Below the pieces are notes generated by a model. It searched no databases. It saw only the letters and a list, made by a program, of their open reading frames with translations, and was not told the DNA's origin. From Omphiscola glabra (lineage: Eukaryota; Mollusca; Gastropoda; Lymnaeidae): a stretch of DNA of 64,000 bases. The DNA is taken from the NCBI GenBank assembly GCA_964017045.1, contig OZ024809.1, forward strand, positions 27,582,618 through 27,646,617. Reading direction: 5' to 3'. Shown here in pieces: positions 24,878-35,590 of this stretch (its first letter is position 1; every line of letters starts with the position of its first letter). A program made the position numbers and the translations under genes.

Positions 24878-25074
24878 GCACAATTATGAAAAAGGAATCT
24901 ACACACACACACACATCAATGTTAGTAAATAAATCTCTGTCTCGTAAACCAAAATCTCTATCGTAATAGACTTTTCAAAAAATATCTCTCTTCCTTTGAT
25001 AGTCTGTTTTACTGTTATTTCTAGAAATGGCTTACACATTGTTTTTTTTTCCGGATTCGTCTAGATTTTTCTAC
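24878..25074. mobile_element. Unclassified dispersed repeat E, copy 1
   Basis: Shares a roughly 200-bp collinear similarity with 53755-53960: 'caattatgaaaaaggaatct' and 'acacac' at the start, 'aaatctct' then 'gtctgtttta' in the middle, and 'tttctagaaatggcttacac' to 'ttctac' at the end. Copies have diverged by many substitutions and indels. Ends and class are not determined. Confidence 0.6.
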
Positions 25075-25324
25075 AGGGAGGGGGGGGGGACACACATGCA
25101 CACATACATGTTTAAGACGTACTTGACCTAATAACCCTTTTTTGTTTGTTCACTTACTCATTACAAAACATGGAACTAACATTTGTTGGCCTATATCGCG
25201 CCCCCCCCCCCCCCCCCAACCTCTTCAAACTTTTCATCAATCAATGCATTTATTGCAATCACTTCTTTCAGACCATCCATTTTTTCCAGTAGTGTTAAAC
25301 TCAACTAAAACTCTAACCTACGTG

Positions 25325-25750
25325 AATGCCATAAACACCAAGGTATGATTCGTAGACTATCTTACGTAGAGCGATACACGGTTGCCGTAAACACCAAGTT
25401 ATGAATCTTATAATATGATTTTCTTAGACCGATCCACAGTTGCCATAATCAAAAGGTACGATTCATAGACTATGTTACTTAGACCAAAACCATAGTAGCC
25501 GTAAACACAAGGTATGATTCATATACTTTCTTCGACCGATCCACGGTCGCCGTAAACACCAAAGTATGATTTATAGACTATCTTACTTAGACCCGATCCA
25601 TGGTTGCCGTAAACACCAAAGTATGATTCATAGACTATCTTACTTAGACTCGATCCACGGTCGCCGTAAACATTAAGGTATGATTCATAGACTATCTTAC
25701 TTAGACCCGATCCACGGTTGCCGTAAACATCAAGGTATGATTCAGAGACG
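25325..25750. repeat. 57-bp tandem repeat
   Basis: About seven diverged copies of a 57-bp unit containing 'gtatgattcatagactatct', 'tacttaga' and 'cgatccacggttgccgtaaa'. Confidence 0.85.
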
Positions 25751-26039
25751 ATGATCTCAAAAAAACCGTTGGCCCGGTTTTTTGATCAAAAGCGGATTAA
25801 AAATGGAAAGGGTTTTAAGGGATCAATTCTTCCCGACACAGTCTAGTGAGGAAAGATTTGTGACATCGGTCTTCCCTTTGACGGTGAACAGATATTATCT
25901 GAGATCAATGTGATTTTTTTATATTTTTGTATTGATCTGCTGAAAACTTTAATACCCTTGAAAAATATCGACTGTTTGTGGGTAATTCTGTTACAGGTGA
26001 AACAATAACGAGGTCATGTGTATCTTAGGTGAAACCTGA
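25751..26039. other. Intergenic, nothing seen
   Basis: Unique-looking sequence between two arrays, with no recognisable feature. Confidence 0.5.
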
Positions 26040-26325
26040 CGTGAAAAAGGTGACAGTTGTATTGTAGGGGGTACATAGAAAAATGTAACAGTTGTATTGT
26101 AAGGGTACATAGAAAAATGTAACAGTTATATTGTTGGGGGCACATAATATAATGTGACAGTTGTATATTGTAGGGGGTACATAGAAAAATGTGGCAGTTG
26201 TATTGTAGGGGGTACATAGAAAAATGTGGCAGTTGTATTGTAGGGGGTACATAGAAAAATGTGGCAGTTGTATTGTAGGGGGTACATAGAAAAATGTGGC
26301 AGTTGTATTGCATGGGGACATAGAA
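26040..26325. repeat. 35-bp tandem repeat
   Basis: Eight copies of a 35-bp unit containing 'cagttgtattgtagggggta' and 'catagaaaaatgtg'. The two overlapping reverse open frames are repeat by-products. Confidence 0.9.
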
Positions 26326-26426
26326 AAAATTAGCATTTTGGCAAACGATTGTTTATTTAGAAGATTGCCAAACATGTTCATCAAATGTTCATTAAATGAG
26401 ATTGTTGCGTCTGCTTTGCCCTAACC

Positions 26427-26530
26427 CAGTGGTCGGCAAACTCATTATTCAAAAGAGCCAAAAATCAGCATCAGGACGATTAAAATTTTGTTGAGAGCCA
26501 CATTTCTTTTCAAGAACCATGTCAAGAACC
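26427..26530 (+). mobile_element. 5' end of a hAT element (fragment)
   Basis: Begins CAGTGGTCGGCAAACTCATT, followed by 'caaaagagccaaaa' and 'gagagccaca', a combination I recognise from widespread hAT/Charlie-type MITEs. The right half is not recognisable and no target duplication was found, so it is a fragment. Confidence 0.55.
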
Positions 26531-26710
26531 ATGTTTTTCGGAGTCAAAACCTATCTGTGGTTAGATCGTATCTTAGTGACCCCAGTTTGAGAAGCATTGC
26601 GCAAGAACAATACGTGAGACGTCTTGTGTTTGAATCGTTCTAATTGTAAAATGTGGTATTATAAAATATTCTAGCTTTTAGGTAATCATGTGCTGGAAAT
26701 TTAAAAAAAA

Positions 26711-26876
26711 AATCTTATCATATCTTATCTTATCCTATTTTATCTTATCCTATTTTATCTTATTTTATTTTATCTTATTATATATATCTTATCACGTTTT
26801 ATTTTATTTTATATTATCGTATTTTGTGTAATCTTATTTTATTTTATCTTATTGTATCTTATCTTATCTAATACAA
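26711..26876. repeat. TTATCT/TTATTT low-complexity tract
   Basis: Imperfect pentamer/decamer repeats of 'tatcttatctta' and 'tattttatctta'. Confidence 0.8.
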
Positions 26877-27874
26877 TTTGTTTTTAAAACACCAATCATA
26901 ATAACAGCAATCCTAATCTAAAGAGGAATTAAAAAGTAATACTGCTTCAGTTTTGTTCGCGTTGATAGTTTTATATTTTTCCATTTTGAAACGATCACCC
27001 ATTAAGTTTTTCTAAAAATAAAAACATCTTACGAAGCAAACAGACAACAATCCATTATTTTTTATCTATGTCTGTCGGAAATGTAAAACCTTTCATGAGG
27101 CAAAATTTTAATCATTCGGAAAACAAAGAAAATGGTTTTACTTTAAAAAAAATCCCAGAATTTAAGTTAGCAGACGACATTCACCATTTAATTAATGAAA
27201 GACACCCCCACCCTCAAAAAAAAAAAAAGTCCAGGTGCCAAGTTTCAGTTCAATTGGTTGGCCGAAAGTGGGTCAGTTAGCCAGAAAGGAAGAAACACAC
27301 GAACAAATGCGAAGCTGATACAAATAATGTAAGAACAAAACGTCAGTGACGTCACTGCCATTGTAACCAAACTTCTGGTAATACTCCAGTCCAGCTACAA
27401 ATTTTGTGTATCAAAACATAGGCGTCTCCTGGGGGGATGTGGGGTTCAAATTATAATGGGCGCTCACTTGTCGTCTATCATAAACAACTTCCTCCATCGT
27501 TATAGTTTCATTCAACAATGTTTGCCATCCGCAAGCCCCCATTTCATCATTTTCAAAAAAATAAATCTGTTGTTTTTTTCTTCAAGTAATTAACAAATAT
27601 TTGTATCTCATGCGGGGATGGATTTGGTGTCACAGTTAATCACAGTTTTTGTGTTTGATGCGCTCCAAATATTTCATCATTCATCAAGAAATTTTTTTTA
27701 TATTATTCTTTTTAAAAAAATGTTATTTGCGAATTCATTTCTCCTCCCCATGGGTCCAATAAATCACTACGCAAAAATAGTTAACCACAATTTCATCATT
27801 AAATATAATTCTTTTTACAACGTTTTTTTTGTGTGGGTAAAACCTAGTTACCTTATAACACAAAATTCACCATT
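26877..27874. other. AT-rich intergenic, nothing seen
   Basis: About 1 kb with no recognised gene or element end. Short open frames at 27068-27280 and 27618-27932 are low-complexity. A stretch near 27230-27310 ('gccaagtttcagttcaattg', 'gttggccgaaagtggg') has the feel of a transposon 3' region, but I could not classify it. Confidence 0.45.
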
Positions 27875-28745
27875 ATATAAACCAGTTGTTCTGTTTTGGT
27901 TTATAAACCAGTTGTTCTGTTTTGATCTATAAACAAGTTGTTCTGTTTTGATCTATAAACAAGTTGTGTTTTTATCTATAAACCAGTTGTTCTGTTTTGA
28001 TCTATAAACAAGTTGTTGTGTTTTGATCAATAAACCAGTTGTTCTGTTTTGATCTATAAACAAGTTGTTCTGTTTTGATAAATAAACCAGTTGTTCTGTT
28101 TTGATCTATAAACAAGTTGTTCTGTTTTGATCTATAAACAAGTTGTTTTGTTTTGATCTATAAACAAGTTGTTCTGTTTTGTTCTATAAACAAGTTTTTC
28201 TGTTTTGTTATATAAACCAGTTGTTCTGTTTTGGTATAAAACCAGTTGTTCTGTTTTGTTCTATAAACAAGTTGTTATGTTTTGTTCTATAAACCAGTTG
28301 TTCTTTTTTGTTCTATAAACAAGTTGTTATGTTTTGATCAATAAACAAGTTGTTTTGTTTTGATCTATAAACAAGTTGTTCTGTTTTGTTCTATAAACAA
28401 GTTTTTCTGTTTTGTTTTATAAACCAGTTGTTCTTTTTTGTTCTATAAACAAGTTGTTATGTTTTGATCTATAAACAAGTTGTTCTGTTTTGTTCTATAA
28501 ACAAGTTGTTCTGTTTTGTTATATAAACCAGTTGTTCTGTTTTGGTATAAAACCAGTTGTTCTGTTTTGTTCTATAAACAAGTTGTTCTTTTTTGTTCTA
28601 TAAACAAGTTGTTCTGTTTTGTTATATAAACAATTTGTTATGTTTTGTTCTATAAACCAGTTGTTCTTTTTTGTTCTATAAACAAGTTGTTATGTTTTGA
28701 TCTATAAGCCAGTTTTTCTGTTGATCTATCAGCCAGCTATTCTGC
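27875..28745. repeat. 26-bp tandem repeat
   Basis: About 33 copies of 'ctgttttgatctataaacaa' plus 'gttgtt'. The common alternatives are 'aaccag' for 'aacaag', and 'gttctat' for 'gatctat'. Variants are interspersed, not blocked. Confidence 0.92.
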
Positions 28746-28799
28746 AGCCTACTTGTTTTAAAATTAAAAAATGATTTTTTTTTTAAAATGTGTACTTCT

Positions 28800-28865
28800 A
28801 AGACAAGGGATGGAAAACACACGGCCCGCTGGCCGCATACGGCCCTCCAGGCCAAATACTGAGTC
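28800..28865. mobile_element. hAT-type MITE fragment
   Basis: 'cacggcccgctggccgcata' followed by 'cggccctccagg' resembles the conserved terminal segment of 'ggcccgcgggcc'-type hAT MITEs (compare 46240 and 50397). Only about 65 bp is recognisable. Confidence 0.4.
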
Positions 28866-28917
28866 CCGAGTTTGCCTGATATATCACAAATTATCGTACT
28901 TCTTGATTCCATTGACA

Positions 28918-29113
28918 AAAAAAGTCTTTTTCTTTCTCTGACTTTTTTTTCTCTGACTTTTTTTCTCTGACTTTTTTTTTCTCTGACTTTCTTTCCTCTG
29001 ACTTTCTTTTCCTCTGACTTTCTTTTCCTCTGACTTTCTTTTCCTCTGACTTTCTTTTTCTCTGACTTTTTTTTTTCTCTGACTTTTTTTTTCTCTGACT
29101 TTTTTTTTCCTAT
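28918..29113. repeat. 15-16 bp CT-rich repeat
   Basis: About 13 copies of 'tctctgactttttttt' or 'cctctgactttctttt'. A lysine/serine-rich reverse open frame over it is a by-product. Confidence 0.85.
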
Positions 29114-29195
29114 CTAAAACAGCCATCAGCGTGATTATCCCTCCAATTAATTTCATTTCAGTAAATGTTTCGGTTTAACTAAACATCCACCTGAC

Positions 29196-29909
29196 TAGCC
29201 ATCCATTTAACTAACCACACATCTAACAAGCCATCCATTTAACTAACCACACATCTAACAAGCCATCCATTTAACTAACCACCCATCTAACAAGCCATCC
29301 ATTTAACTAACCACCCATCTAACAAGCCATCCATTTAACTAACCACACATCTAACAAGCCATCCATTTAACTAACCACACATCTAACAAGCCATCCATTT
29401 AACTAACCACCCATCTAACAAGCCATCCATTTAACTAACCACACATCTAACAAGCCATCCATTTAACTTACCACACATCTAACAAGCCATCCATTTAACT
29501 TACCACACATCTAACAAGCCATCCATTTAACTAACCACACATCTAACAAGCCATCCATTTAACTAACCACACATCTAACAAGCCATCCATTTAACTAACC
29601 ACCCATCTAACAAGCCATCCATTTAACTAACCACCCATCTAACAAGCCATCCATTTAACTAACCACCCATCTAACAAGCCATCCATTTAACTTACCACAC
29701 ATCTAACAAGCCATCCATTTAACTTACCACACATCTAACAAGCCATCCATTTAACTTACCACACATCTAACAAGCCATCCATTTAACTAACCACACATCT
29801 AACAAGCCATCCATTTAACTTACCACACATCTAACAAGCCATCCATTTAACTAACCACACATCTAACAAGCCATCCATTTAACTAACCACCCCCTAACAA
29901 GCCATCCAT
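29196..29909. repeat. 32-bp tandem repeat
   Basis: About 22 very similar copies of a 32-bp unit, 'catctaacaagccatccatt' plus 'taactaaccaca'. The main variants are 'accacc' versus 'accaca', and 'cttacc' versus 'ctaacc'. Confidence 0.95.
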
Positions 29910-29920
29910 GTCTTTATCAA

Positions 29921-30330
29921 TTCTCATATTAATGCAGACATTAAAAAACTACTTTGATCCACTAATCTAGCTACCATTCTAACATCTGTGTATTGACCCA
30001 TTACTCTGTTCCCAAGACACGCACAAAAACATACGGTGAACGATCTTTCTCTTTATGCGCCCCAAAACATTGGAATTTTCTCCCAATACACATCCACAAT
30101 ATACCTACGGTGAGCGGAAACAAATTCTCATATTAATGCAGACATTAAAAAACTACTTTGATCCACTAATCTAGCTACCATACTAACATCTCTGTATTGA
30201 CCCATTACTCTGTTCCCAAGACACGCACAAAAACATACGGTGAACGATCTTTCTCTTTATGCGCCCCAAAACATTGGAATTTTCTCCCATTACACATCCA
30301 CAATATACCGACGGTGAGCGGAAAAAAATT
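29921..30330 (+). pseudogene. Tandemly duplicated C-terminus of a non-LTR retrotransposon
   Basis: Two copies of a 204-bp segment (starts 29921 and 30125). Each encodes, in one frame, 'PKTRTKTYGERSFSLCAPKH' then 'WNFLP.HIHNIPTVSG' (clearest at 30206-30325), which is the conserved C-terminal tail that follows the reverse transcriptase domain in Jockey/CR1-superfamily LINEs. The start of each copy ('ctcatattaatgcagacatt' and 'aaaaaactactttgatcc') looks in another frame like the extreme C-terminus of the same protein (LKNYFDPLI and stop). There is no intact open frame. The duplication sits between a 32-bp array and a 25/26-bp array. Confidence 0.7.
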
Positions 30331-32209
30331 CACGAACAAAAGTCACAGAAAAAAATCACATGAAAAAGTCACAAAAATCACATGAAAAAAGTCACAGAAA
30401 AATCACATGAAAAAAGTCACAGAAAAAAATCATATGAAAAAAGACACAGAAAAAAATCACATGAAACATCAGATGGAAAAAAAATCACATGAAAAACGTC
30501 ACAGAAAAAATCACATGAAAAACGTCACAGAAAAAATCACATGAAAAACGTCACAGAAAAAAATCACATGAAAAACGTCACAGAAAAGAATCACATGAAA
30601 AACGTCACAGAAAAAATCACATGAAAAACGTCACAGAAAAAATCACATGAAAAACGTCACAGAAAAAAATCACATGAAAAACGTCACAGAAAAAATCACA
30701 TGAAAAACGTCACAGAAAAAATCACATGAAAAACGTCACAGAAAAAATCACAACAAAAACGTCACAGAAAAAATCGCATGAAAAACGTCACAGAAAAAAT
30801 CACATGAAAAACGTCACAGAAAAAATCACATGAAAAACGTCACAGAAAAAATCACATGAAAAACGTCACAGAAAAAATCACATGAAAAACGTCACAGAAA
30901 AAAATCACATGAAAAACGTCACAGAAAAAAATCACATGAAAAACGTCACAGAAAAAATCACATGAAAAACGTCACAGAAAAAAATCACATGAAAAACGTC
31001 ACAGAAAAAATCACATGAAAAACGTCACAGAAAAAAATCACATGAAAAACGTCACAGAAAAAATCACATGAAAAACGTCACAGAAAAAAATCGCATGAAA
31101 AACGTCACAGAAAAAATCACATGAAAAACGTCACAGAAAAAATCACATGAAAAACGTCACAGAAAAAATCACATGAAAAACGTCACAGAAAAAATCACAT
31201 GAAAAACGTCACAGAAAAAAATCACATGAAAAACGTCACAGAAAAAAATCACATGAAAAACGTCACAGAAAAAATCACATGAAAAACGTCACAGAAAAAA
31301 ATCACATGAAAAACGTCACAGAAAAAAATCACATGAAAAACGTCACAGAAAAAATCACATGAAAAACGTCACAGAAAAAAATCACATGAAAAACGTCACA
31401 GAAAAAATCTCATGAAAAACGTCACAGAAAAAAATCACATGAAAAACGTCACAGAAAAAATCACATGAAAAACGTCACAGAAAAAAATCACATGAAAAAC
31501 GTCACAGAAAAAATCACATGAAAAACGTCACAGAAAAAAATCACATGAAAAACGTCACAGAAAAAATCACATGAAAAACGTCACAGAAAAAATCACATGA
31601 AAAACGTCACAGAAAAAAATCACATGAAAAACGTCACAGAAAAAATCACATGAAAAACGTCACAGAAAAAATCACATGAAAAACGTCACAGAAAAAAATC
31701 ACATGAAAAACGTCACAGAAAAAATCACATGAAAAACGTCACAGAAAAAATCACATGAAAAACGTCACAGAAAAAATCACATGAAAAACGTCACAGAAAA
31801 AAATCACATGAAAAACGTCACAGAAAAAATCACACGAAAAACGTCACAGAAAAAATCACATGAAAAACGTCACAGAAAAAATCACATGAAAAACGTCACA
31901 GAAAAAAATCACATGAAAAACGTCACAGAAAAAATCACATGAAAAACGTCACAGAAAAATCACATGAAAAACGTCACAGAAAAAATCACATGAAAAACGT
32001 CACAGAAAAAATCACATGAAAAACGTCACAGAAAAAATCATATGAAAAATGTCACAGAAAAAATCGCATGAAAAACGTCACAGAAAAAATCACACGAAAA
32101 ACGTCACAGAAAAAATCACATGAAAAACGTCACAGAAAAAAATCACATGAAAAACGTCACAGAAAAAATCACATGAAAAAACGTCACAGAAAAAAATCAC
32201 ATGAAAAAT
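30331..32209. repeat. 25/26-bp tandem repeat, 1.9 kb
   Basis: About 74 copies of 'tcacatgaaaaacgtcacag' plus 'aaaaa' or 'aaaaaa'. Length varies only in the A run, hence 25 or 26 bp. Very homogeneous, with rare variants (tcgcatg, tcacacg, tctcatg). The first degenerate copies (30331-30480, with 'aaagtcacag') merge into the end of the LINE relic. Confidence 0.95.
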
Positions 32210-32292
32210 CATTCAGGCCTTAAAAACTGCACAAGGCATCTTTATTTAAATTATAATATCCCGACTGATCCCCACACCCCCACCCCCTCATT

Positions 32293-32300
32293 ATATATAC

Positions 32301-32334
<34 letters not shown>

Positions 32335-32335
32335 G
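32293..32335. repeat. (TA)n(GA)n microsatellite
   Basis: A run of TA dinucleotides directly followed by GA dinucleotides. Confidence 0.9.
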
Positions 32336-32394
32336 TGGAGAGTTAGATAGATAATTATATATTTTAAAAAGTTTAAATAAATGTATGTAACTGT

Positions 32395-32480
32395 TTAAAT
32401 GCCATGTTTATTATTGCCAATATTTTTATGTGAAGCGCAGTGAGTCCAACACTAGGCTGGGGTACCGCGCTATATTAGAC
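32395..32480 (+). mobile_element. LINE 3' tail fragment, left part
   Basis: 'gtgaagcgcagtgagtcc' and 'ggtaccgcgctatattagac' resemble the 3' untranslated end of a Jockey/CR1-type LINE (compare 'gtaccgcgcttcgagccttt' near 41858). The matching tail, (taa)n, resumes at about 32679 after the MITE. Confidence 0.55.
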
Positions 32481-32670
32481 CAGAGGCGTAGCTATAGTGT
32501 TTGGCGCCCCGGGGGACAAGATTCATTTTAAAACGCCTCCCTTCATTTTTTCAACTCTCAAACCCATCATTTTCATCAATAAATTAATATCGAATCACAT
32601 TTTGGCGCCCCTAACTAGTCTGGCGCCCGGAGAAATCTGTCTCCCCTGCTTCACTTCAGCTACGCCTCTG
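32481..32670 (+). mobile_element. hAT-like MITE, family C, copy 2
   Basis: A 190-bp element with ends CAGAGGCGTAGCTA and TAGCTACGCCTCTG in inverted orientation (the left end reads 'cagaggcgtagctatagtgt', the right end 'cagctacgcctctg'). The flanking 8-mers TATTAGAC and TATACGAC match at 6 of 8. The interior is closely similar to the copy at 24439. It sits inside the LINE 3' tail. Confidence 0.82.
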
Positions 32671-32678
32671 TATACGAC

Positions 32679-32707
32679 CACTGTAATAATAATAATAATA
32701 ATAATAA
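32679..32707 (+). repeat. (TAA)n tail of the interrupted LINE 3' end
   Basis: 'cactgtaataataataataataataat' follows the MITE's right target duplication. It fits as the 3' repeat tail of the LINE whose body ends at 32480. Confidence 0.55.
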
Positions 32708-33291
32708 TGTATCAATGTATCCATTAATTTATCCATACATAAATTTACATATCAAGCCACATCTCTACCAATGCATCAAATCCATTAAAGGATCCATTCA
32801 TTCTTAAATCCATCCACTTATCATCCATTTCTCTCGGAGAGTACCGCCAACAGCAGACCACGTGACACCACGCTATTAAACCACTCCTCGGCCATGTTCC
32901 CTTTAACCGACATTTCCTGTAAACTGGCGTGTCTAGACGAGGTTGGGGGGGGGGGGGGGTGTTTGGGGGTTGGGCTGATGGTGGCGGTGGGGGGGGGGCG
33001 GGTTGCGAGCGTTGGGGGCGGGGGGAGCGGGTTGCGAGCGTTGGGGGCGGGGGGAGGCGAGCACGGGCGATTAGACTAGAGGCCAAATACAACGTCCACT
33101 CGATTTCGGCTCGTTTGTCACGTGTTCGGGTTGACACTTGTTTGCTGTCGTGCCAATGTCGCCCTGGCATTTGTGGCCGAAATATTGACAGGCCGGATCC
33201 AAGTCAGCGGATCCTAATCCAAGTCAGTGGATCCTAATTATATAAAGCTCAGCATTCGTGTCAGGAAAATAAGGCAAAACGTCAATTGTAC
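32708..33291. other. Intergenic with G-rich tract
   Basis: Degenerate 'atccat' strings (32730-32840), then a G-rich stretch (32941-33060) containing two copies of 'gggttgcgagcgttgggggc', then a two-copy 'ggatccaagtcag' repeat at 33195-33235. Open frames here are glycine- or proline-rich by-products of the G tract. No gene recognised. Confidence 0.5.
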
Positions 33292-33923
33292 GAGGCACAT
33301 CAGTTTGAGGCACATCAGTTTGAGGCACATCAGTTTGAGGCACATCAGTTTGAGGCACATCAGTTTGAGGCACATCAGTTTGAGGCACATCAGTTTGAGG
33401 CACATCAGTTTGAGGCACATCAGTTTGAGGCACATCAGTTTGAGGCACATCAGTTTGAGGCACATCAGTTTGAGGCACATCAGTTTGAGCCACATCAGTT
33501 TGAGGCACATCAGTTTGAGGCACATCAGTTTGAGGCACATCAGTTTGAGGCACATCAGTTTGAGGCACATCAGTTTGAGGCACATCAGTTTGAGGCACAT
33601 CAGTTTGAGGCACATCAGTTTGAGGCACATCAGTTTGAGGCACATCAGTTTGAGGCACATCAGTTTGAGACACATCAGTTTGAGACACATCAGTTTGAGG
33701 CACATCAGTTTGAGGCACATCAGTTTGAGGCACATCAGTTTGAGGCACATCAGTTTGAGGCACATCAGTTTGAGGCACATCAGTTTGAGGCACATCAGTT
33801 TGAGGCACATCAGTTTGAGACACATCAGTTTGAGACACATCAGTTTGAGACACATCAGTTTGAGGCACATCAGTTTGAGACACATCAGTTTGAGACACAT
33901 CAGTTTGAGACACATCAGTTTGA
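33292..33923. repeat. 15-bp tandem repeat, nearly perfect
   Basis: About 42 copies of 'gaggcacatcagttt' with essentially one variant (gaggcac to gagacac, clustered toward the right end) and a single 'gagccac'. Because 15 is a multiple of three, two forward and two reverse frames stay open and give different 5-residue repeats. None is taken as a protein. Confidence 0.97.
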
Positions 33924-34194
33924 TGTAATAAAAAAAAAAATTTTGAGAAAAGTTAAACTCGCTATTAAAAAAATGAGAAGCACTTGAGACACGGGGTGGG
34001 GGGAAGGGGTAGGCGGGGCACTCGTTAGCTAAGAATTGAGAAACACTCCTATAAAAAAAATCGCGACGTGAAAAGAACACGGAGTGAACTGTAGAAATGA
34101 AAGGCTGACAACACACACGGGCAATTTTACGGGAAATATGTAGACAGAAGGCTGACGAAAGAGTGTGTTAAAATGTTTTAAAAATTAATTTACC
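33924..34194. other. Intergenic, nothing seen
   Basis: Unique-looking AT-rich sequence with an A run near 33931 and a G run near 33996. Confidence 0.5.
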
Positions 34195-34450
34195 TGGTGT
34201 GTCGTAGGGCCCATTAGGTGTGTCTTTTGGTCCATTAGGGATGTCTTGGGGTCCATTAGGTCTTGGGGTCCATAAGGTCTGTCTTTGGGTCACTAGGTCT
34301 GTCTTTGGGTCGATTAGGTCTGTCTTGGGGTCCATTAGGTCTGTCTTGGGGTCCATTAGGTCTGTCTTGGGGTCCATTAGGTCTTGGGGTCCATAAGGTC
34401 TGTCTTTGGGTCACTAGGTCTGTCTTTGGGTCCATTAGGTCTGTCTTGAC
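34195..34450. repeat. 21-bp tandem repeat
   Basis: About 12 copies of 'ggtctgtcttggggtccatt' plus 'a'. A block ('ggtcttggggtccataaggt') at 34259 recurs at 34380, showing a short higher-order duplication of about 121 bp. Confidence 0.88.
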
Positions 34451-34683
34451 ACGGGGGGGGGGGGGGAGCAGCCGTTTCCTATCTCAGTTAGGGATGGGGG
34501 ATTAGAATTTTATCTACATGTATATAACAAAATTAATATCGGGAAGGGAAAAAATACGCTGGATGTTTAAAAATTTAATTTGCATAAAAGCATGAAGACT
34601 TATTTGAGCAATAGTTATATTGAATAGTAAAAATTTTTTTTTGCATTACAAATATTCACAAGGAACTTGCAAATTTATTTCAG
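34451..34683. other. Intergenic, nothing seen
   Basis: G run near 34455, then AT-rich sequence. No feature recognised. Confidence 0.5.
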
Positions 34684-35013
34684 TGTTTCTTTCAGGTATA
34701 TCTCCCGGTGGGTAGTGGTGGATACCCCCTCAGAACAAGTCAGGTGATCTCTCCCCCCCCCACCTCATAGTGTTTCTTTCAGGTATATCTCCCGGGGGGT
34801 AGTGGTGGATACCCCCTCAGAACAAGTCAAGTGATCCCCCCCCCCACCTCATAGTGTTTCTTTCAGGTATATCTCCCGGTGGGTAGTGGTGGATACCCCC
34901 TCAGAACAAGTCAGGTGATCTCCCCCCCCACCTCATAGTGTTTCTTTCAGGTATATCTCCCGGTGGGTAGTGGTGGATACCCCCTCAGAACAAGTCAAGT
35001 GACCCCCCCCCCT
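34684..35013. repeat. 84-87 bp tandem repeat, four copies
   Basis: Unit starts near 34683, 34770, 34854 and 34938, each containing 'gtgtttctttcaggtatatc' and 'ggtggataccccctcagaac'. Length differences lie in a C run. Each unit includes a string like a splice acceptor (tttctttcag/gt), but no exon is supported. Confidence 0.9.
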
Positions 35014-35400
35014 CTCATGTGTTAAAAAAGAAGAGTACTTAATGATTCCTTTCAAGAACAACAAAAAAATAAGGGAAATAGTAAGACCAATTGAAAATTA
35101 TTACACAAGATATTTTTGATGGCGTTCACAATGGACATATATATTTTATTATTATTAACCCCCCCCCCCACATACACACACACACCCATTGTAGGCTGCA
35201 TCCCCAGTTTAAACTTACATTTTGCCATAACATGCCGCCTTTACAAGGAACAATGCAGAATTAGACTACCTTTCCATCGCTTATAAAGGCCTATATTAAA
35301 ATATTTTGATTCTGCATTTTCCCTTTTTAAAAAAAAAAATAATACAAAATTCCTGAAATTTTCTGGCTAAGGGCTCAATGAGCCCCTTTCTTAGCCCCCA
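35014..35400. other. Intergenic, nothing seen
   Basis: AT-rich, with a C run and CA microsatellite near 35160-35186. No gene or element recognised. Confidence 0.5.
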
Positions 35401-35401
35401 T

Positions 35402-35590
35402 TCCCCGACTTCAGCTTTACCCATCCCCCGCTTTCCGCCCGGGAGCCACCGGCACCGCTGATTTCAGCTTTACCCATCCCCCGCTTTCCCCCCGGGAGCC
35501 ACCGGCACCGCTGATTTCAGCTTTACCCATCCCCCGCTTTCCCCCCGGGAGCCACCGGCACCGCTGATTTCAGCTTTACCCATCCCCAAT
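35402..35590. repeat. 53-bp tandem repeat
   Basis: About 3.5 near-identical copies (starts 35410, 35463, 35516, 35569) containing 'ttcagctttacccatccccc' and 'gggagccaccggcaccgctg'. GC-rich compared with its surroundings. Confidence 0.9.

Noticed and set aside
30197..30385. Small host protein containing 'TYGERSF'
   Set aside because: The string is the conserved C-terminal tail of LINE proteins and is duplicated 204 bp upstream; the rest is translated minisatellite.
33227..34116. Several overlapping 230-290 codon frames over the 15-bp array
   Set aside because: Two forward and two reverse frames are open simultaneously. They are by-products of a stop-free 15-bp unit.
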